Shown piece by piece: positions 24,291 through 35,286 of a stretch of 64,000 nt of DNA (within the stretch, counting starts at the first letter, position 1; the number at the start of each line of letters is the position of its first letter). The notes beneath the pieces were generated by a model. It saw only the letters and a list, made by a program, of their open reading frames with translations, ran no database searches and was not told the origin of the DNA. Source of the stretch: Isoetes taiwanensis (Eukaryota > Streptophyta > Lycopodiopsida > Isoetales > Isoetaceae); the NCBI GenBank assembly GCA_021234155.1, contig JAJEKV010000065.1:5288807-5352806 (forward strand), in the 5' to 3' direction. The position numbers and the translations under genes were made by a program.

Positions 24291-25867
24291 GAGACCTTGC
24301 TACGGCCGGGGGGCGGTGATGCGAGGAAGGCCTCTCAACCCTCACCGGATGCCTTTACGGCTATGGGACCTCATGTTCCAAACATTAACATGGTTGAGGT
24401 TCCTTAGATTCGGATGAGGAGGGGGAGGACCTATACCATAATCTGCTCATTTGAAGGAAGAGCGCGAGGAACTTAAGGAGGAAGAAGTCCCTATGGACTT
24501 AGATAAGGAGGTGGCCCGCGTCGGGAGACCCGCAAAGGGAGGGTTTTGGGAAACCACCTCACTCGCTTCTTCTTATCGGCTTTTTTCGACGGGGGCAAGT
24601 TCTTTTTATAGCGAGATTTAGGGGGGAGGCTGAAGCTTCATGGTGGACCCGTCGTGCTATGTCCACATTAGCCGGGCACAAGAAGCTTCCCTATCGTACG
24701 TTTACTTATGTACACAAAATGAGCGGGATCTTTACGGCGGCCTTGGGGCAAGACATTGCGCCCTGGATGAGCATGAAGCTCCTTACGGCAGCCCCCTTGG
24801 CCGTTGCTTATCCGCCAGAGGTTGCTTCCATTGCGGCTGCCACCGTGGACCCAGGGGTGACTCTGCTATGACACCGACCGCCGCCACCACCTCCTCGGTC
24901 TACAAATGAAGAGGGAGGACCCAGTTCCTAAATAACTGTATCACGCATATTGTATTGCATATACATGTAGAATTTTGGTTTGGCAGTTTCTAGCCATTCT
25001 ATAGTTATGATATACCATCTCTTTATCAATTGTGATAATTGTTTCAATGAATACAATTGCAATTGTTCTCTTCCATGATGCGTTTTTCTATATGTTAGAG
25101 CTTAGGGCATAACGAAATTGTTCAATGTTCTATATTCATTTCTATCGTCTTACAGAAGAAACACTCGAGGAATATGAGGAGAGGATTACAGACCTGATAA
25201 GGAGGGATGATCGGGCGCTGACGGGACTATGGCCAAAGGTATGGGGAGTACAGGAATGGGGCCGAAGGTTACGAGATGGAACCCGCGCCACCAGGGGAGC
25301 CCTATGATGCAGCCAAAGGGATGGAGATAGTTAATATTCTCAGGGAACGAGCCTACGAGGACATGAAGCAAACTCTTCGCCGCACATGGGACTATTGGGA
25401 TATGTCCAGGCACGAAGCTTTCGAGGACGCCAATGACCACCTGTGGCAAATCTTCTATGCGTTAAGGAGGCTTTTCAATCTCATTATTAGCCCAATGCTA
25501 GATTGCCAATCTGTAATAGTCCAGGCCTGGGCACGATACAAGCTCGTTAGGGTTGTACGTGAAAGTGTTTGCTACTCGATCTTGTATCCATTTGCGAACC
25601 CCTAGGCCCGGTCTCTTCAGTTTTGTTGTTTTTGTATGCTGTATGTGAGTTAAACTTTAAGTCTCCGTGTATCAGGAATATCCTTGTATCATACTCTTGT
25701 ATCAACTTTTGCAAGTACTAAGGTGTGAAACTTTAATGAAACAACAGTTTTCTCTTGTAATAAGAATCTGGGCCATCATACTTTTTCTTGTATTCTTTCT
25801 CTAGCTGATCCAAAAATGACATGGTTGGGATACCTTATGTCACCATAAGTCGACTTATACCTTTTGA
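24291..25867 (+). other. Remainder of pre-gag region with short unknown ORFs
   Basis: Frames at 24,640-24,909 and 25,125-25,605 look protein-like in part (EETLEEYEERITDLIRRDD; RAYEDMKQTLRRTWDYWDMS; ANDHLWQIFYALRRLFNLI) but match nothing I know. 25,610-25,867 is AT-rich, 3'-UTR-like sequence before the gag start. This region accounts for much of the element's unusual length. Confidence 0.35.
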
Positions 25868-27230
25868 ATGCTGGATATAGACGGTGCACGCAACGCCGCT
25901 TGGCAGACGCCCTCAAATTCCAGTAGGCTAACACCTGAACAGGAACTTATGCTAATGAAAAGGCAACTAGGCGAGTTGCAAGCGTATGTGTTACATGCTA
26001 ATCCATTCCAGCATCCCCAAGAAGACAGACCGGAGTTACCTCCGCTCTGTAGAAGTCCACCTACACGTGACCATCTCCACACAGCCCGACTGTATACGCA
26101 CGGAGGGACCTCGTTCTAAACGTCGACGGAGTTCCTCTAAGGATAGCGCCACCTCCTCACCATCAGCCACTTCTGCGTCTTCTGAGTCGTCGGTATCAGC
26201 TGGTGACCATGCAAAGCGTCGGGATAAGGAATACCGCAAAACAGTTGATACCGCCATAACTAGTATATGGAAGAATAGGAAGCGCACGGTTGGCAGGGGA
26301 AATCTAAGGCGGACTGAATGCGAGTCTTGGTTGGACGAAATGAAAAGAGTTTGAGAAGTCCTATGGCATGGTGAAAAGGATCTGAGGAAAGGTTGCCACC
26401 ACGAACCTTGAGGAGGCTGCCCGTATTTGGTGGAAGGGCTATGCTAGAAGCCAAACATCACGGATAGAAGCGGATGCAAGTTTAAGAAAGTTTGCTAAAG
26501 CTTTCAAATTCGCACTATGTGCCCGTGCACACAAATGCCGACAAATTCGGACTTTCTATAGGTTAGAAGCAGAAGGGTATGTCGGTTCGGGCTTACAGCG
26601 ATGAATTTATGCGCTGAGTTTGTATGTACAGGTATGAATGAAAAAAGAGGCGGTGGAGGGCTACATTGAAGGGTTAGCCTGACAATCAAGCGAATGGTTA
26701 AAGGCCATATACCGAAATCGATTCGCGGTGAGGCTAAGGCATTGAGCCTCGAGGAGGACACCCAAAAAGAACCGATATCAGCGTCACGCCCCATACTTCA
26801 GCGACCCGGCCATCCACACCTTACAAACCCCTTTCGCCAAGTCGGGGCCCTCTCGTGAGAACTCTTATGGCCGTCGGGGGAAAAGTCACCTTCCGGACGG
26901 TAGACCGTCGCGGTTAATGCGGTAAGGAAGTTCGGAACCTCTTACTGATCTATTCCTAAAGAGGCGGGGAACAGCTCCGTAGAGATAAGGCATGCTCACA
27001 GTGCATGCGACACAGGCACTTTATGCGAAATTGTCCTTATGTCACGCGGACGCCCGGTGGCTATGGCCGACCTCATTTGGGGCGATCTTGGTCAACACAA
27101 CACTTTTGTCGGGGAGGAGGCCCAGAGCTACATTCGCAGTGCGTCTCATATCCTTGCGGCTATAGAAGCCGGCAATCTTTGAAAGTCGGCCTCTTTGTCA
27201 TTTCCACCATAGGTCGAGTACCACGGTAAG
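25868..27230 (+). pseudogene. gag: gag of the chromovirus
   Basis: An ATG at 25,868 opens a frame with a helical N-terminus (LTPEQELMLMKRQLGELQAY) and a Ser-rich, basic middle (KRRRSSSKDSATSSPSATSA). A CCHC zinc knuckle of the form C-X2-C-X4-H-X4-C (CSQCMRHRHFMRNC) is at 26,993-27,034, followed by a Gly/Arg-rich tail (TPGGYGRPHLGRSW). Between them the frame is lost repeatedly (26,350-26,990). The knuckle and its position before protease identify it as gag. In this family Gag forms the virus-like particle and binds RNA. Confidence 0.7.
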
Positions 27231-27234
27231 CCTT

Positions 27235-27540
27235 TTGTAATTCTTATGGATCACAGTACACATAATTTTGCTTCTCCTAGAATGGCCCAAGTCTTACGAC
27301 TTGAGACATTAAAGGTCCGAAGCCAGGGCACTGTCACCCTAGCCGATTGGTAAGGTCGGACACGCGCATGGCCCGTCGCATCAATCTCAAGATCACGGTT
27401 GCCGGGAGCACCGGTTGCTTTGGGTGCGAGTTGATGGATATCGGCAAATCGACCTCATTGTTGGTATGGAATTCTTGGCATCTGCAAAAGCCAACATAGG
27501 CTGCGAAGCGGGAAGTTACCTTCAAGCGCGACTAATGGAG
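27235..27540 (+). pseudogene. Degenerate aspartic protease
   Basis: The segment ILMDHSTHNFASPRMAQVLR (about 27,240-27,300) aligns with the retropepsin active-site region normally written D-S-G-x-T-H-N-F. The Ser-Gly after the catalytic Asp is disrupted here. The following CFGCELMDIG and NSWHLQK stretches are consistent with the rest of the domain in shifted frames. It sits between gag and reverse transcriptase, as expected. Confidence 0.5.
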
Positions 27541-27676
27541 CCAGCGTGACTATAAAGGTGCACCATTCAACCCTATCATGCAGTCTATGTCCATCGGGCG
27601 GTTAGATAAAGCTATCATGAAAGCTCCCCTGCGTGATTAGGCTTGCCTCCCTTGAGTCGGATGCTAAGCGAAGCAA

Positions 27677-29080
27677 GTGTCGATACCTTGCGGAGGGATT
27701 GCTCATCTTCTCCGAGAATTTGGTGATCTTTTCCCAGATGAGATCCAGAAACTTCCTCCTTTTGGAGGGGTAGAATGTGAAATAGCTTTAGAACCAGGTA
27801 CTAAGCCTACCAGCAAGGCCCCGTATGGTATGAGTCCTCGAGTTGGCGAGAACTCAGAAGCAACCGGGGAGTTACTAAACCTAGGTTTCATTCGACCTAG
27901 TGTTTTCGCCTTTTGGCACTCCTATTCTTTTGTTAAGAAAAGGGCCGGTTCGTTGAGGATGTGTATTGATTATCGGCAACTCAACAAGCATACCATCAAG
28001 AATCGCTATGCTTTTCCTAGAGCAGATGATCTAATGGATCAGTTGCAAGGGGCTAAGTATTTTTCAAAAATTGATCTACGCTCCGGCTACCATCAGATAC
28101 GGATTAAAAAGGAGGACATCCATAAATCTGCTTTTCGCACTAGATATGGGCATTATGAGTTCTGAGTTATGCCTTTTGGATTAACTAATGCCCTGACCAC
28201 TTTCATGCGGCCCGATGAATGATATCTTAGAGCAATACTTGGATGATTTTGTTGTTATTTTCTTGGCGACATTCTCATCTATAGTAAGACCCTAGGGGAG
28301 CATGAGAAACATCTTAGATTGGCTCTGCAAAAGCTAAGACGTCATCAGCTCTTTGCCAAGTTCTCCAAATGCAAGTTTGCCACTCCGAAGGTCGATTATT
28401 TGGGCCATGTCATTTCAGCAGAGGGAATTGCTACGGATCCGGCAAAGATAGAATTTTGTGAGGGAATGGCCTATTCGAATAATATTTAGAGGTCAGAAGT
28501 TTCTTGGGCCTAGTAGGGTATTATCGAAAATTTGTAAAGGATTTTTGCAAAGATTGCAGCCCCTCTTACAAATCTTACAAAGCATGAGAAAGTGAAAGAT
28601 TGGATGGAGCCTTTGGAAGACAAAAGTTCGAGGAGAGTTTCCGGTGACTTAAAGATGCCTTAACATCGCACCGGTTCTCACATTGCCCGATCTGGCGGGA
28701 TAAACTAGTGGCGATGGATGCGATAAAGATTGCCCGGTGGAGTCCCTAATGCGGGGAGGGAGGGTTATTGCCTATGATTCAAAGAAAATGAAGCGAGGCG
28801 AGCGATATCTTACCCATGATCGGGAATTGTTAGCCATTGTGCGGGTGCCTTGCGAATATGGAGACACTACCTTCTTGGTAGAAGATTCGATTGGATACGG
28901 ATCATCAAAGTCTTCGTTACTTATCCACCTAGCCGAATCTCAACCTCCATCAGAGAAGATGGATGGAATTTCTGGAGGAATATGATTTTGAGATTATGTA
29001 TAAGCCTGGCAAGCACAATGTGGTTGCGGATGCATTGTCACGCCATCCCTTGGTGACCCGAGTTCTACACTCACCAGTGA
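27677..29080 (+). pseudogene. pol: Reverse transcriptase and RNase H of the chromovirus
   Basis: 27,677-28,165 is one open frame with clear RT motifs: [21 protein letters not shown] and [16 protein letters not shown]. After a stop at 28,163 the next motif reads MPFGLTNA. The catalytic box is FLGD where FLDD is expected (near 28,258-28,270), followed by ILIYSKTLGEHEKHLRLALQ, KFSKCKFATPKVDYLGHVIS. RNase H follows in pieces (VIAYDSKKMKRGERYLTHDR, ELLAIV at 28,737-28,860). Altered active site plus frameshifts make this copy catalytically dead as sequenced. Confidence 0.85.
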
Positions 29081-29269
29081 GTTTGGAAAACAGATAGAGC
29101 AGACCTTGGCCCCGAATCACGGAGTTACGTGACATTTGGGATAGTTTGGCTAAGGAAGCTTACGCGGATAGGCCTTGAAGCCTTTCGATGCGTATAAGAA
29201 AAGGGCAACTTATTATATCACAAGGATAAGTTGTGTGTACACGAGACTTGAGTCGTAAGCTAATCCTCC

Positions 29270-30150
29270 CGACACACACAATGACCCTATATTTGGACAT
29301 GCGGGGTTTATGAAAACCTACTTTAAGATTCGCTCCGGCTATTTACGGCCTTCCATGAAAAAGGACATTGGCGGTACATTAAGCGATTGTCGGTGTGTCG
29401 ACAAACCAAAGGCTGGCGATTAAGGATTCCAGGCGAGTTGCAACCTACGGATGTGCCCAATGCCAAATGGGAAGTGATAACCATGGATTTCATCGTGGGC
29501 CTTCCGCGTACTCTCGTGGATATGATGCCTTAATGGTAGTGGTCGACAAATTGTCAAAAATGGCTCATTTCTTGCCATAATCGTACCACGGATCTGACCT
29601 TTGATCTTTGCTACGCTATTTGCCAAGGAGATCTTTGATTGCGCGGAATGCCACGAGTTATTATATCGGCGGGGATCCCAAATTTGTAAGTGCGATGCGG
29701 AAGGATTTCTTTGCCACCATCAAACCAAGCTTGCTATGAGTGCGGCCTATCATCCTCAAGCGGATGGTCGGACAAAGCGTACCAATCGCATTATAGAGGA
29801 TATCTTTGAGAAGTTATGTGTGGAGTAAGCAATCACAATGGGCGGACTACATTTATCTAGTCGAGTTAAGCCTATACTTGACATGAAGCGGGGAGTCTTC
29901 GAATGTCTCCCTTCATGATAAATTATGGTTATCAATGTCTTATTCGGACACATGGCATAACCCGTCTCTAAAGTAGAGGTTTAATGACAACTCCTCTTGG
30001 AGATGCAAGCTCACAGTCGAAGAAGTTAAGTGGCTACTTACTAGGCTGCGATCGTCGGAAGAGTGTAGCCGATAAGCCTGAGAACACCGCGCGCTTTCGG
30101 ATGGGTGAGTCGGTTTGGCTCAAGATTAAGGTAAAAGCAAGCCAAGCTTA
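29270..30150 (+). pseudogene. Integrase of the chromovirus
   Basis: The HHCC zinc domain is visible in pieces (GHAGFMKTYFKIR at about 29,298; LSVCRQTKG at about 29,386). The core has WEVITMDFIVGLP and ALMVVVDKLSKMAHFLP (first Asp), DPKFVSAMRKDFFATIK in a shifted frame near 29,673, and AMSAAYHPQADGRTKRTNRI. In the last motif the family has TERTNR, so the catalytic Glu appears to be Lys here. The second Asp motif is also damaged. In this family integrase inserts the cDNA; this copy would not. Confidence 0.8.
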
Positions 30151-30159
30151 AGATTGGCA

Positions 30160-30606
30160 AGCGCAAAAAGTTGCCCCTAGATGGGCTGGACCGTTCAAAA
30201 TTATTGGCGTGTTGGAAGCGGGCATATCGGCTTGGATTTGCCGCCCGCTTGAAGATCCACAAGGTCTTTCACGTGAGTCTTACGAAACAACACACCCACG
30301 ATCGGAGGAGGTTTTGGATACCCCAACCCTCCTCGAAATGGCGGAAGGAGCATTTGGAGATAGTACACGAAGCTCTTCTTGATCGAGCTTATAAACAAAC
30401 GAAGGACTCAAATGTTGCAATATTTGGTTAAGTGGAAGCACTTACCAGTTGAGGACGCTACTTGGGTAATGAAGATAGACCTTGACAAGCATTATCCGGA
30501 CTTCATGCGGGAATCTCAAGGCCGCACCATCAACGATGCTATCAACCCCGCAGCCGGCGGTAAGCTTGGAAGCTTGATTGCCAAGGGTAGCGCCTTAGAG
30601 GGGTAG
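30160..30606 (+). pseudogene. Integrase C-terminus with chromodomain-like tail
   Basis: After LKIHKVFHVS (near 30,250) the sequence reads EALLDRAYKQTKDSN and, in another frame, YLVKWKHLPVEDATWV (near 30,417-30,466), then HYPDF. This is the tail found in chromoviruses, related to chromodomains, which is thought to guide integration to particular chromatin. Its presence in an element that also carries an H3-like ORF is noteworthy. Confidence 0.75.
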
Positions 30607-31182
30607 ATGCATCCTAAATAATAGTTACCGATGATGAGATCACCTTGTGTTCTCTAGGGCGTGGTGTCTTGTCAATGTTGACTGACCCGGCTTGCTTGGA
30701 AGCATATAGTAATAGGGCGTTCATCTCGGCTATAATGGGAACTTCACCATTCCCTACGCTGCAATGAATTGCAAACCATAGACATGATAGGTTCCCTGCT
30801 AGATAGACTTTTCTTTTATTTAATTTAAGGGGGTGGTCCCTTCAACCACAATCTAATTATATATCACGTCTTGATATCTTGACATGTGCGGGCCGATTGG
30901 TGATGCGTGACCTACCCATGTTAGAGGGTTGATGATGGCCCGCTTCCTTCAGTTCTATTTTGTCTACACATCATGTTTTGTTGTTACTCTCATCTTGGTA
31001 TTGGACTTAGGTCCTTGAATTTTTGGTTATGATAATCATGTGAAATGCACCTTGGTGCTTAAAAGCATTTCAACTTCAAAGTTTTAATACATATTACCTT
31101 CGGAAATATGGGATTACCTTCCTTCATAATGTCATATCCTATAAATGTATCTAACCCTAATGCTGAGGACAACATTAATTCT
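30607..31182 (+). other. 3' untranslated region of the chromovirus
   Basis: Between the chromodomain-like tail and the polypurine tract I see no further coding region. The sequence is AT-rich with no recognisable motif. Confidence 0.5.
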
Positions 31183-31195
31183 AAGGAGGGGAGAA
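31183..31195 (+). other. Polypurine tract
   Basis: AAGGAGGGGAGAA immediately precedes the 3' LTR start (TGTGACG at 31,196), which is the normal primer site for plus-strand synthesis. Confidence 0.9.
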
Positions 31196-32797
31196 TGTGA
31201 CGTTCCAAGTATTTATACGGTATATGTATAAATACATTGACCGTCACCGATATAGATCGCCACCATGGGGTATGGTAACCTAGGGGTTGACCTAAAAGGG
31301 ATTTAATTAGATATGTTAATTAAAACATTAAGGATAATAACCTATGATTTAGGAAATTAATAATAATTAAGATAATTATGGTTTGGGAAGGCACCACCTG
31401 GCCAAACTCGATTGGCCAGCATGGGGATTGCTAATTGGATCCAATAAGGTGGATCACCACCCCCTTATCGACCCGATAACCAACCGGTTGGCCCCAAAGG
31501 GTAGTTGGCGCCCAAGGACTATTTGAGACTTCACCAAATTCACTAAATCACAGCTAGGCATTTTTTGCCACCCTACTTGCGGCATCATGGAAGCCCCTCT
31601 CGATACTTGGTTCCAGCCCGAAAACACGGGTTAGTAGTAGTTTAGCTTGTGTTTTGTAAGATAATCTTTGTAGTACTCTTCTTTGATTGCCTTTGTTGAA
31701 ATTAACCCTTCTATGGTAAGTAGGATTACAATTTAATTATGAATGGTACTTTGTTAAGGATAATTGATGTATCTATGAAGCAATTGGGTAACTTCCATTA
31801 AGCAGGGGTTTAAAGGGGGGGTAGAGACCTCTGAGCTCACATATGGTAGTATGCTCCTAGATAGAGCCCTGTAATATTCCCATTTGATGCGGCTGTGTAC
31901 AAGAGACCAGAATTCGTAGATGCTATAGTGCAGCAGCACCGGATAAGGGACCGAGTGGTGAAGTGGGGGTGGGGTCTTGCACGAACATAAAAGGCTCACG
32001 AGACTCCTATGGGCTGGGCTAGGCGATGGCCAGGCCACGTAGAGGGGCCGGGTATGGGTGCGACACTCCACAGGTGTAGAGGTGTGATCCGTATGGAGCA
32101 TCTTGCACTTTGAGTAGAATTAGGGTGAGTAAGTTGGAGTGCGGATGCGGGGGTGTGATGCGGCACGTATTCTCTAGCTCACCCATGGAACCCTTGTGAT
32201 CACGGAAGGGGCGCTTCCACGGCCCGGCCTCATCGGACGGGGTGTCATGAACCACTGGGTAGACTCAAGCGGGTGATACCTTGAGTTTGCGTCTCGGGGA
32301 AGGCTATAAGCGAAAACCATAAGCGTGAATCGACCCATCGCAAAGTGTGCAGGGAGGCGGATGGAGTGGACAACCCTAGCCCGATGTTCTATGCCCGATA
32401 GCGCCATGCCAAGACTTCGGTCTGCGCTGATCTCTTGAGGCTTAGCCAGTCGGTCGATCCTCAGCGGAGTGCGGTAGGGGTAGAACCTAAGGTTTGGGGT
32501 GTTTTCTTAGTTTTAGATGCATATTCTTTGCCGTTGTTATTGGGATGGATCGCCACCCTTCCGTGGTGGTTATTTATATATGATTTATCTTTGTGTGCTA
32601 ACCCTTGTATACATGCTTCAGCGGCGTAGGAGCCCATCGGCGTGGGCGAATGACACCTCAGGTGTCCTTCACCAGAAGCATCTCTCGTAGATGGCTCGGA
32701 GACGGAGGGCCACTGCTCATGGCAAGTTGGTTTGCCATGGGGGAAAGAATCCCCGTATGTATACGGTAGAGTCGATATATATTCGGGGGGCGTCACA
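31196..32797 (+). repeat. 3' LTR of the chromovirus
   Basis: 1,602 bp, beginning TGTGACGTTCC and ending CGTCACA (short inverted ends), followed by the target duplication AGTCT. It matches 19,733-21,334, with differences concentrated in GC-rich segments. Confidence 0.95.
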
Positions 32798-33365
32798 AGT
32801 CTCGGTGTAGATTGCCTTACATTCGTAAAGTACATTTCACCTGAGAGGGGCTATCTTCATCATTAATGCCACGATAGTGTATTATATTAGATATTCATTT
32901 GGTGCAAAGCAACACTCCTGGTTTGGATTTTGTGTCTAACAGATAAATCAAACATTGCATTATTTCACTTACTTTTGAATAACTCTTACAATCTGTCAAG
33001 GTCACTGTTGCTCCTAGTTTTGCAGCAAGTATTCTGGCGGGTGTTGTTCTACACCAAAGTGACATAGCGGTTATCGGTTTATAGATAAAATGATTCTTCG
33101 TCCAACAGTTATCTGAGCAGTATCACCTCGATGACCCACAGGCCATGAAATCGTAGCCTTTGTTGCCAAATATATTCTGCAAGTGCAATACTGCAAGGCC
33201 AAACATGCAGTCCATGTTCCTCTTCAATCACCTGCTCGACAAAACCACCGTAAGCAAGGAAGAAGACGTTGACGGAAAACCCAGTAGCTATACCTCGCTT
33301 ATTGACAGCGTTAGATGCGCCCCATCGTTCTGGTCTTCAAAAACATGCCTGGAAACTGTGATCAT
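32798..33365 (-). pseudogene. METTL23-like methyltransferase gene, interrupted by the retrotransposon
   Basis: Exons on the minus strand: 33,294-33,365 from the ATG (TVSRHVFEDQNDGAHLTLSI; donor GCGAG|GTATAG); 33,127-33,231 (VIEEEHGLHVWPCSIALAEY, then IWQQRLRF; donor TCGAG|GTGATA); and 32,973 to about 33,055 (ILAAKLGATVTLTD, the SAM-binding part, with one frame slip; donor AAAA|GTAAGT). This order is characteristic of METTL23-type protein methyltransferases. A fourth exon seems to start after CTCTCAG near 32,840. It runs into the AGTCT target site and, on the far side of the retrotransposon, continues as TWEYFKE at about 19,710-19,726, where the family has GLTWG. The insertion therefore probably split a coding exon. 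The C-terminal half was not found. Confidence 0.7.
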
Positions 33366-34159
33366 CCTACCTCACTTCTCTGTTGTGATGCATTTTATGC
33401 AAAACTTCAGCTAAGATATCATACAGGAAACATCTCTGATGCCGGATATTATGAGCAAAATTATTTATAAGTATGGATTCGAGGAGCACCAGGCAGCCGT
33501 AGCCATAGCCATAGCCGAAGCCGAAGGCTGACCGCCAGTCTCAGCAACAGCCAGTTTGGAGCAGTCATCAGCATATCCGAGGCATATGCCGGCATATACT
33601 TGGATATGCCATAAACCCACATAAACAAGGGTTTGCCCCCTTAGGGGCAACCCAAAAACTGATGTGTCTATTTTCTCATTACTACATATCGTATTGGAGA
33701 AAACAACATTTGAAACAACAATTATTTTTTAAACAATACATGGGATTTCTTGAAAATTACATATCCTTTTTTGGAAAAACAATGTCAACTTAAAAAAACT
33801 AAAAATAGAGGGGAAAAACAACACGCGTAGAAAGGGGAAAAAGAATTGTCTTTTTTAGTTTTCTATGTGTACTAATACTCAAGCCTACATGTGTTATTAT
33901 AAACAATGCGTGGTTCCTTTAAAAGCAACAGCCAAGAAAAAATCACGTGTTGACAAAAATTCACTAAAAACAACAGTGAAAAAAAAAACACGTTGACAAA
34001 AAAAAGGGTACCAAAAAACCATTGTCGAATCTTTCTGCCAAAACTCAACTATGTCTTCTAGCAAATTCGAATAAAATGACCACGTGGACTTTCAATTTCA
34101 TTTTGGTGTTGTTTTTGGCATAAAACAACACTTCCATACAAGTTAAAAACAACAATGGA
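33366..34159. other. Upstream of the METTL23-like gene; A-rich
   Basis: Contains a short hexamer-like run of gccata/gccgaa units (33,497-33,530) and long A-rich stretches with many aaacaaca motifs (33,690-34,160). No coding region was recognised. Confidence 0.45.
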
Positions 34160-34208
34160 CCAAAAGCTTGAGATGTATTTTCAAGTACATGCACTTAGCA
34201 TTATAGGC

Positions 34209-34281
34209 GACTTCACTAGGAGGTTAAACTTGAAACCTCTAGTTTCATAGACCGACACCTTATCTAGTGGGCCATGAAGTC
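34209..34281 (-). pseudogene. tRNA-Arg-like unit
   Basis: Minus-strand unit opening GACTTCATGGCCC and closing TGAAGTC. The seven acceptor pairs are complementary. The anticodon loop reads CTATGAA and the B-box-like segment is degenerate (AGTTTAACC), so it is unlikely to be transcribed as a functional tRNA. Confidence 0.5.
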
Positions 34282-34555
34282 AAAGACTCATAGTAGTTCA
34301 GGAAGAACGACACTCTATCCAAAAGACCATGGTGGCGACTTCATCACGGTTGAATCTGGATCTAGTTCCAAAGACCTGCGTCTTATCCATTGGATCACAA
34401 AGTAAAAGGATCATAGTGTCTTATCCATTGGATCACGAAGTAAAAGGATCATAGTAGTTCAAAGGGTCATGGCTAAGATGAACACATCCATTTGGACGAT
34501 GAAGTCCAAATCAAATACTAGAGACATTGAAATGCATGTGCTTGGCATTGTAGGT

Positions 34556-34627
34556 GACCTCACCAGGGGTTGAACCTAGAATCGCCGGTTTGATAGATTG
34601 GTGCCTTATCCATTGGGCTATGAAGTC
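34556..34627 (-). pseudogene. tRNA-Arg-like unit, best-preserved arms
   Basis: 72 nt on the minus strand. The acceptor arms GACTTCA/TGAGGTC pair throughout (one G-T). The T-arm CTAGG-TTCAACC-CCTGG pairs fully, allowing one G-T. A-box TAGCCCAATGG and B-box GGTTCAACCCC are present. The anticodon stem has mismatches and the loop reads CTATCAA where the parent tRNA-Arg has CTACGAA-like sequence. Confidence 0.5.
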
Positions 34628-34958
34628 GAAGGCTCATAGTAGTTCATGAAGATAAACGCTTTATCCACTGGGCCATGAAGTTGACTTCATCAGGGAATCT
34701 GGTTCTAAAGATCGGCGCCTTATCCATTGGATCATGAGTAAATATGTCTCAAGCAACTATTATTTGACTTTGACTTTGTCATCTAATGGATAATGTGTTC
34801 ATCTTAGCCATGACCTTTTATGATCTGATCCTTTTATTTCATGATACAATGGATAAAGTGTCAGTCTTTAGAACTGGATCCAGATTCAACCCCTAATGAA
34901 TTCGGCACCATGATCCAATGGCTAATGAGTTAGTCTTCCTGAACTACTATAAGCCTTT

Positions 34959-35030
34959 GACTTCATGGCCCAATGGATATGGCAGTGGTCTACGAAATTG
35001 AAGATTCCAGGTTCAACCTTTAGTGAAGTC
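34959..35030 (+). pseudogene. tRNA-Arg(ACG)-like unit
   Basis: 72 nt. The acceptor arms GACTTCA and TGAAGTC are perfectly complementary. The anticodon loop CTACGAA keeps ACG. The A-box-like TGGCCCAATGG and GGTTCAACC are present, but the anticodon stem and T-stem are weak (mostly wobble pairs or mismatches). Confidence 0.5.
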
Positions 35031-35286
35031 ACCTATAATGCTAAGCGCATGCATTTCAAAATATATGTCAAACAACTACTATTTGACTTGGATTTCATCG
35101 TCCAATGGATAAAGTGTTCATTTTATCCATGAGCCTTTAAACTGTTATGATCCTTTTACTCCATGATCCAATAGATAAGGCACCGGTGACGGTCTTTGGA
35201 ATCGGATCCAGGTCAAACCCCTGATGAAGTCAACTTCATGGCCCCATGGATAAAGCGCCAGTCTTCCTGAACTACTACGAGCCTTC

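Larger units (their letters stand above)
19733..32797 (+). mobile_element. Ty3/gypsy chromovirus-type LTR retrotransposon carrying a histone H3-like ORF
   Basis: A complete element of 13,065 bp. Both LTRs are 1,602 bp and begin TGTGACG; the 3' copy ends CGTCACA. The element is flanked by the perfect 5-bp target duplication AGTCT (19,728-19,732 and 32,798-32,802). Order: 5' LTR, primer site, an unusual pre-gag region of about 4.5 kb (21,348-25,867) with an H3-like ORF and other unknown frames, gag with a CCHC knuckle, degenerate protease, reverse transcriptase, RNase H, integrase, a chromodomain-like tail, polypurine tract, 3' LTR. All internal frames are broken by indels and several catalytic residues are changed, so this copy is not autonomous as sequenced. 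The integrase C-terminus (YLVKWKHLPVEDATWV) places it with chromoviruses. Confidence 0.93.

Noticed and set aside
33465-33650. Minus-strand ORF with a YADD tetrapeptide (CLGYADDCSK) taken as an RT fragment
   Set aside because: The surrounding residues do not match any RT and part of the frame is a short repeat; the match is chance.
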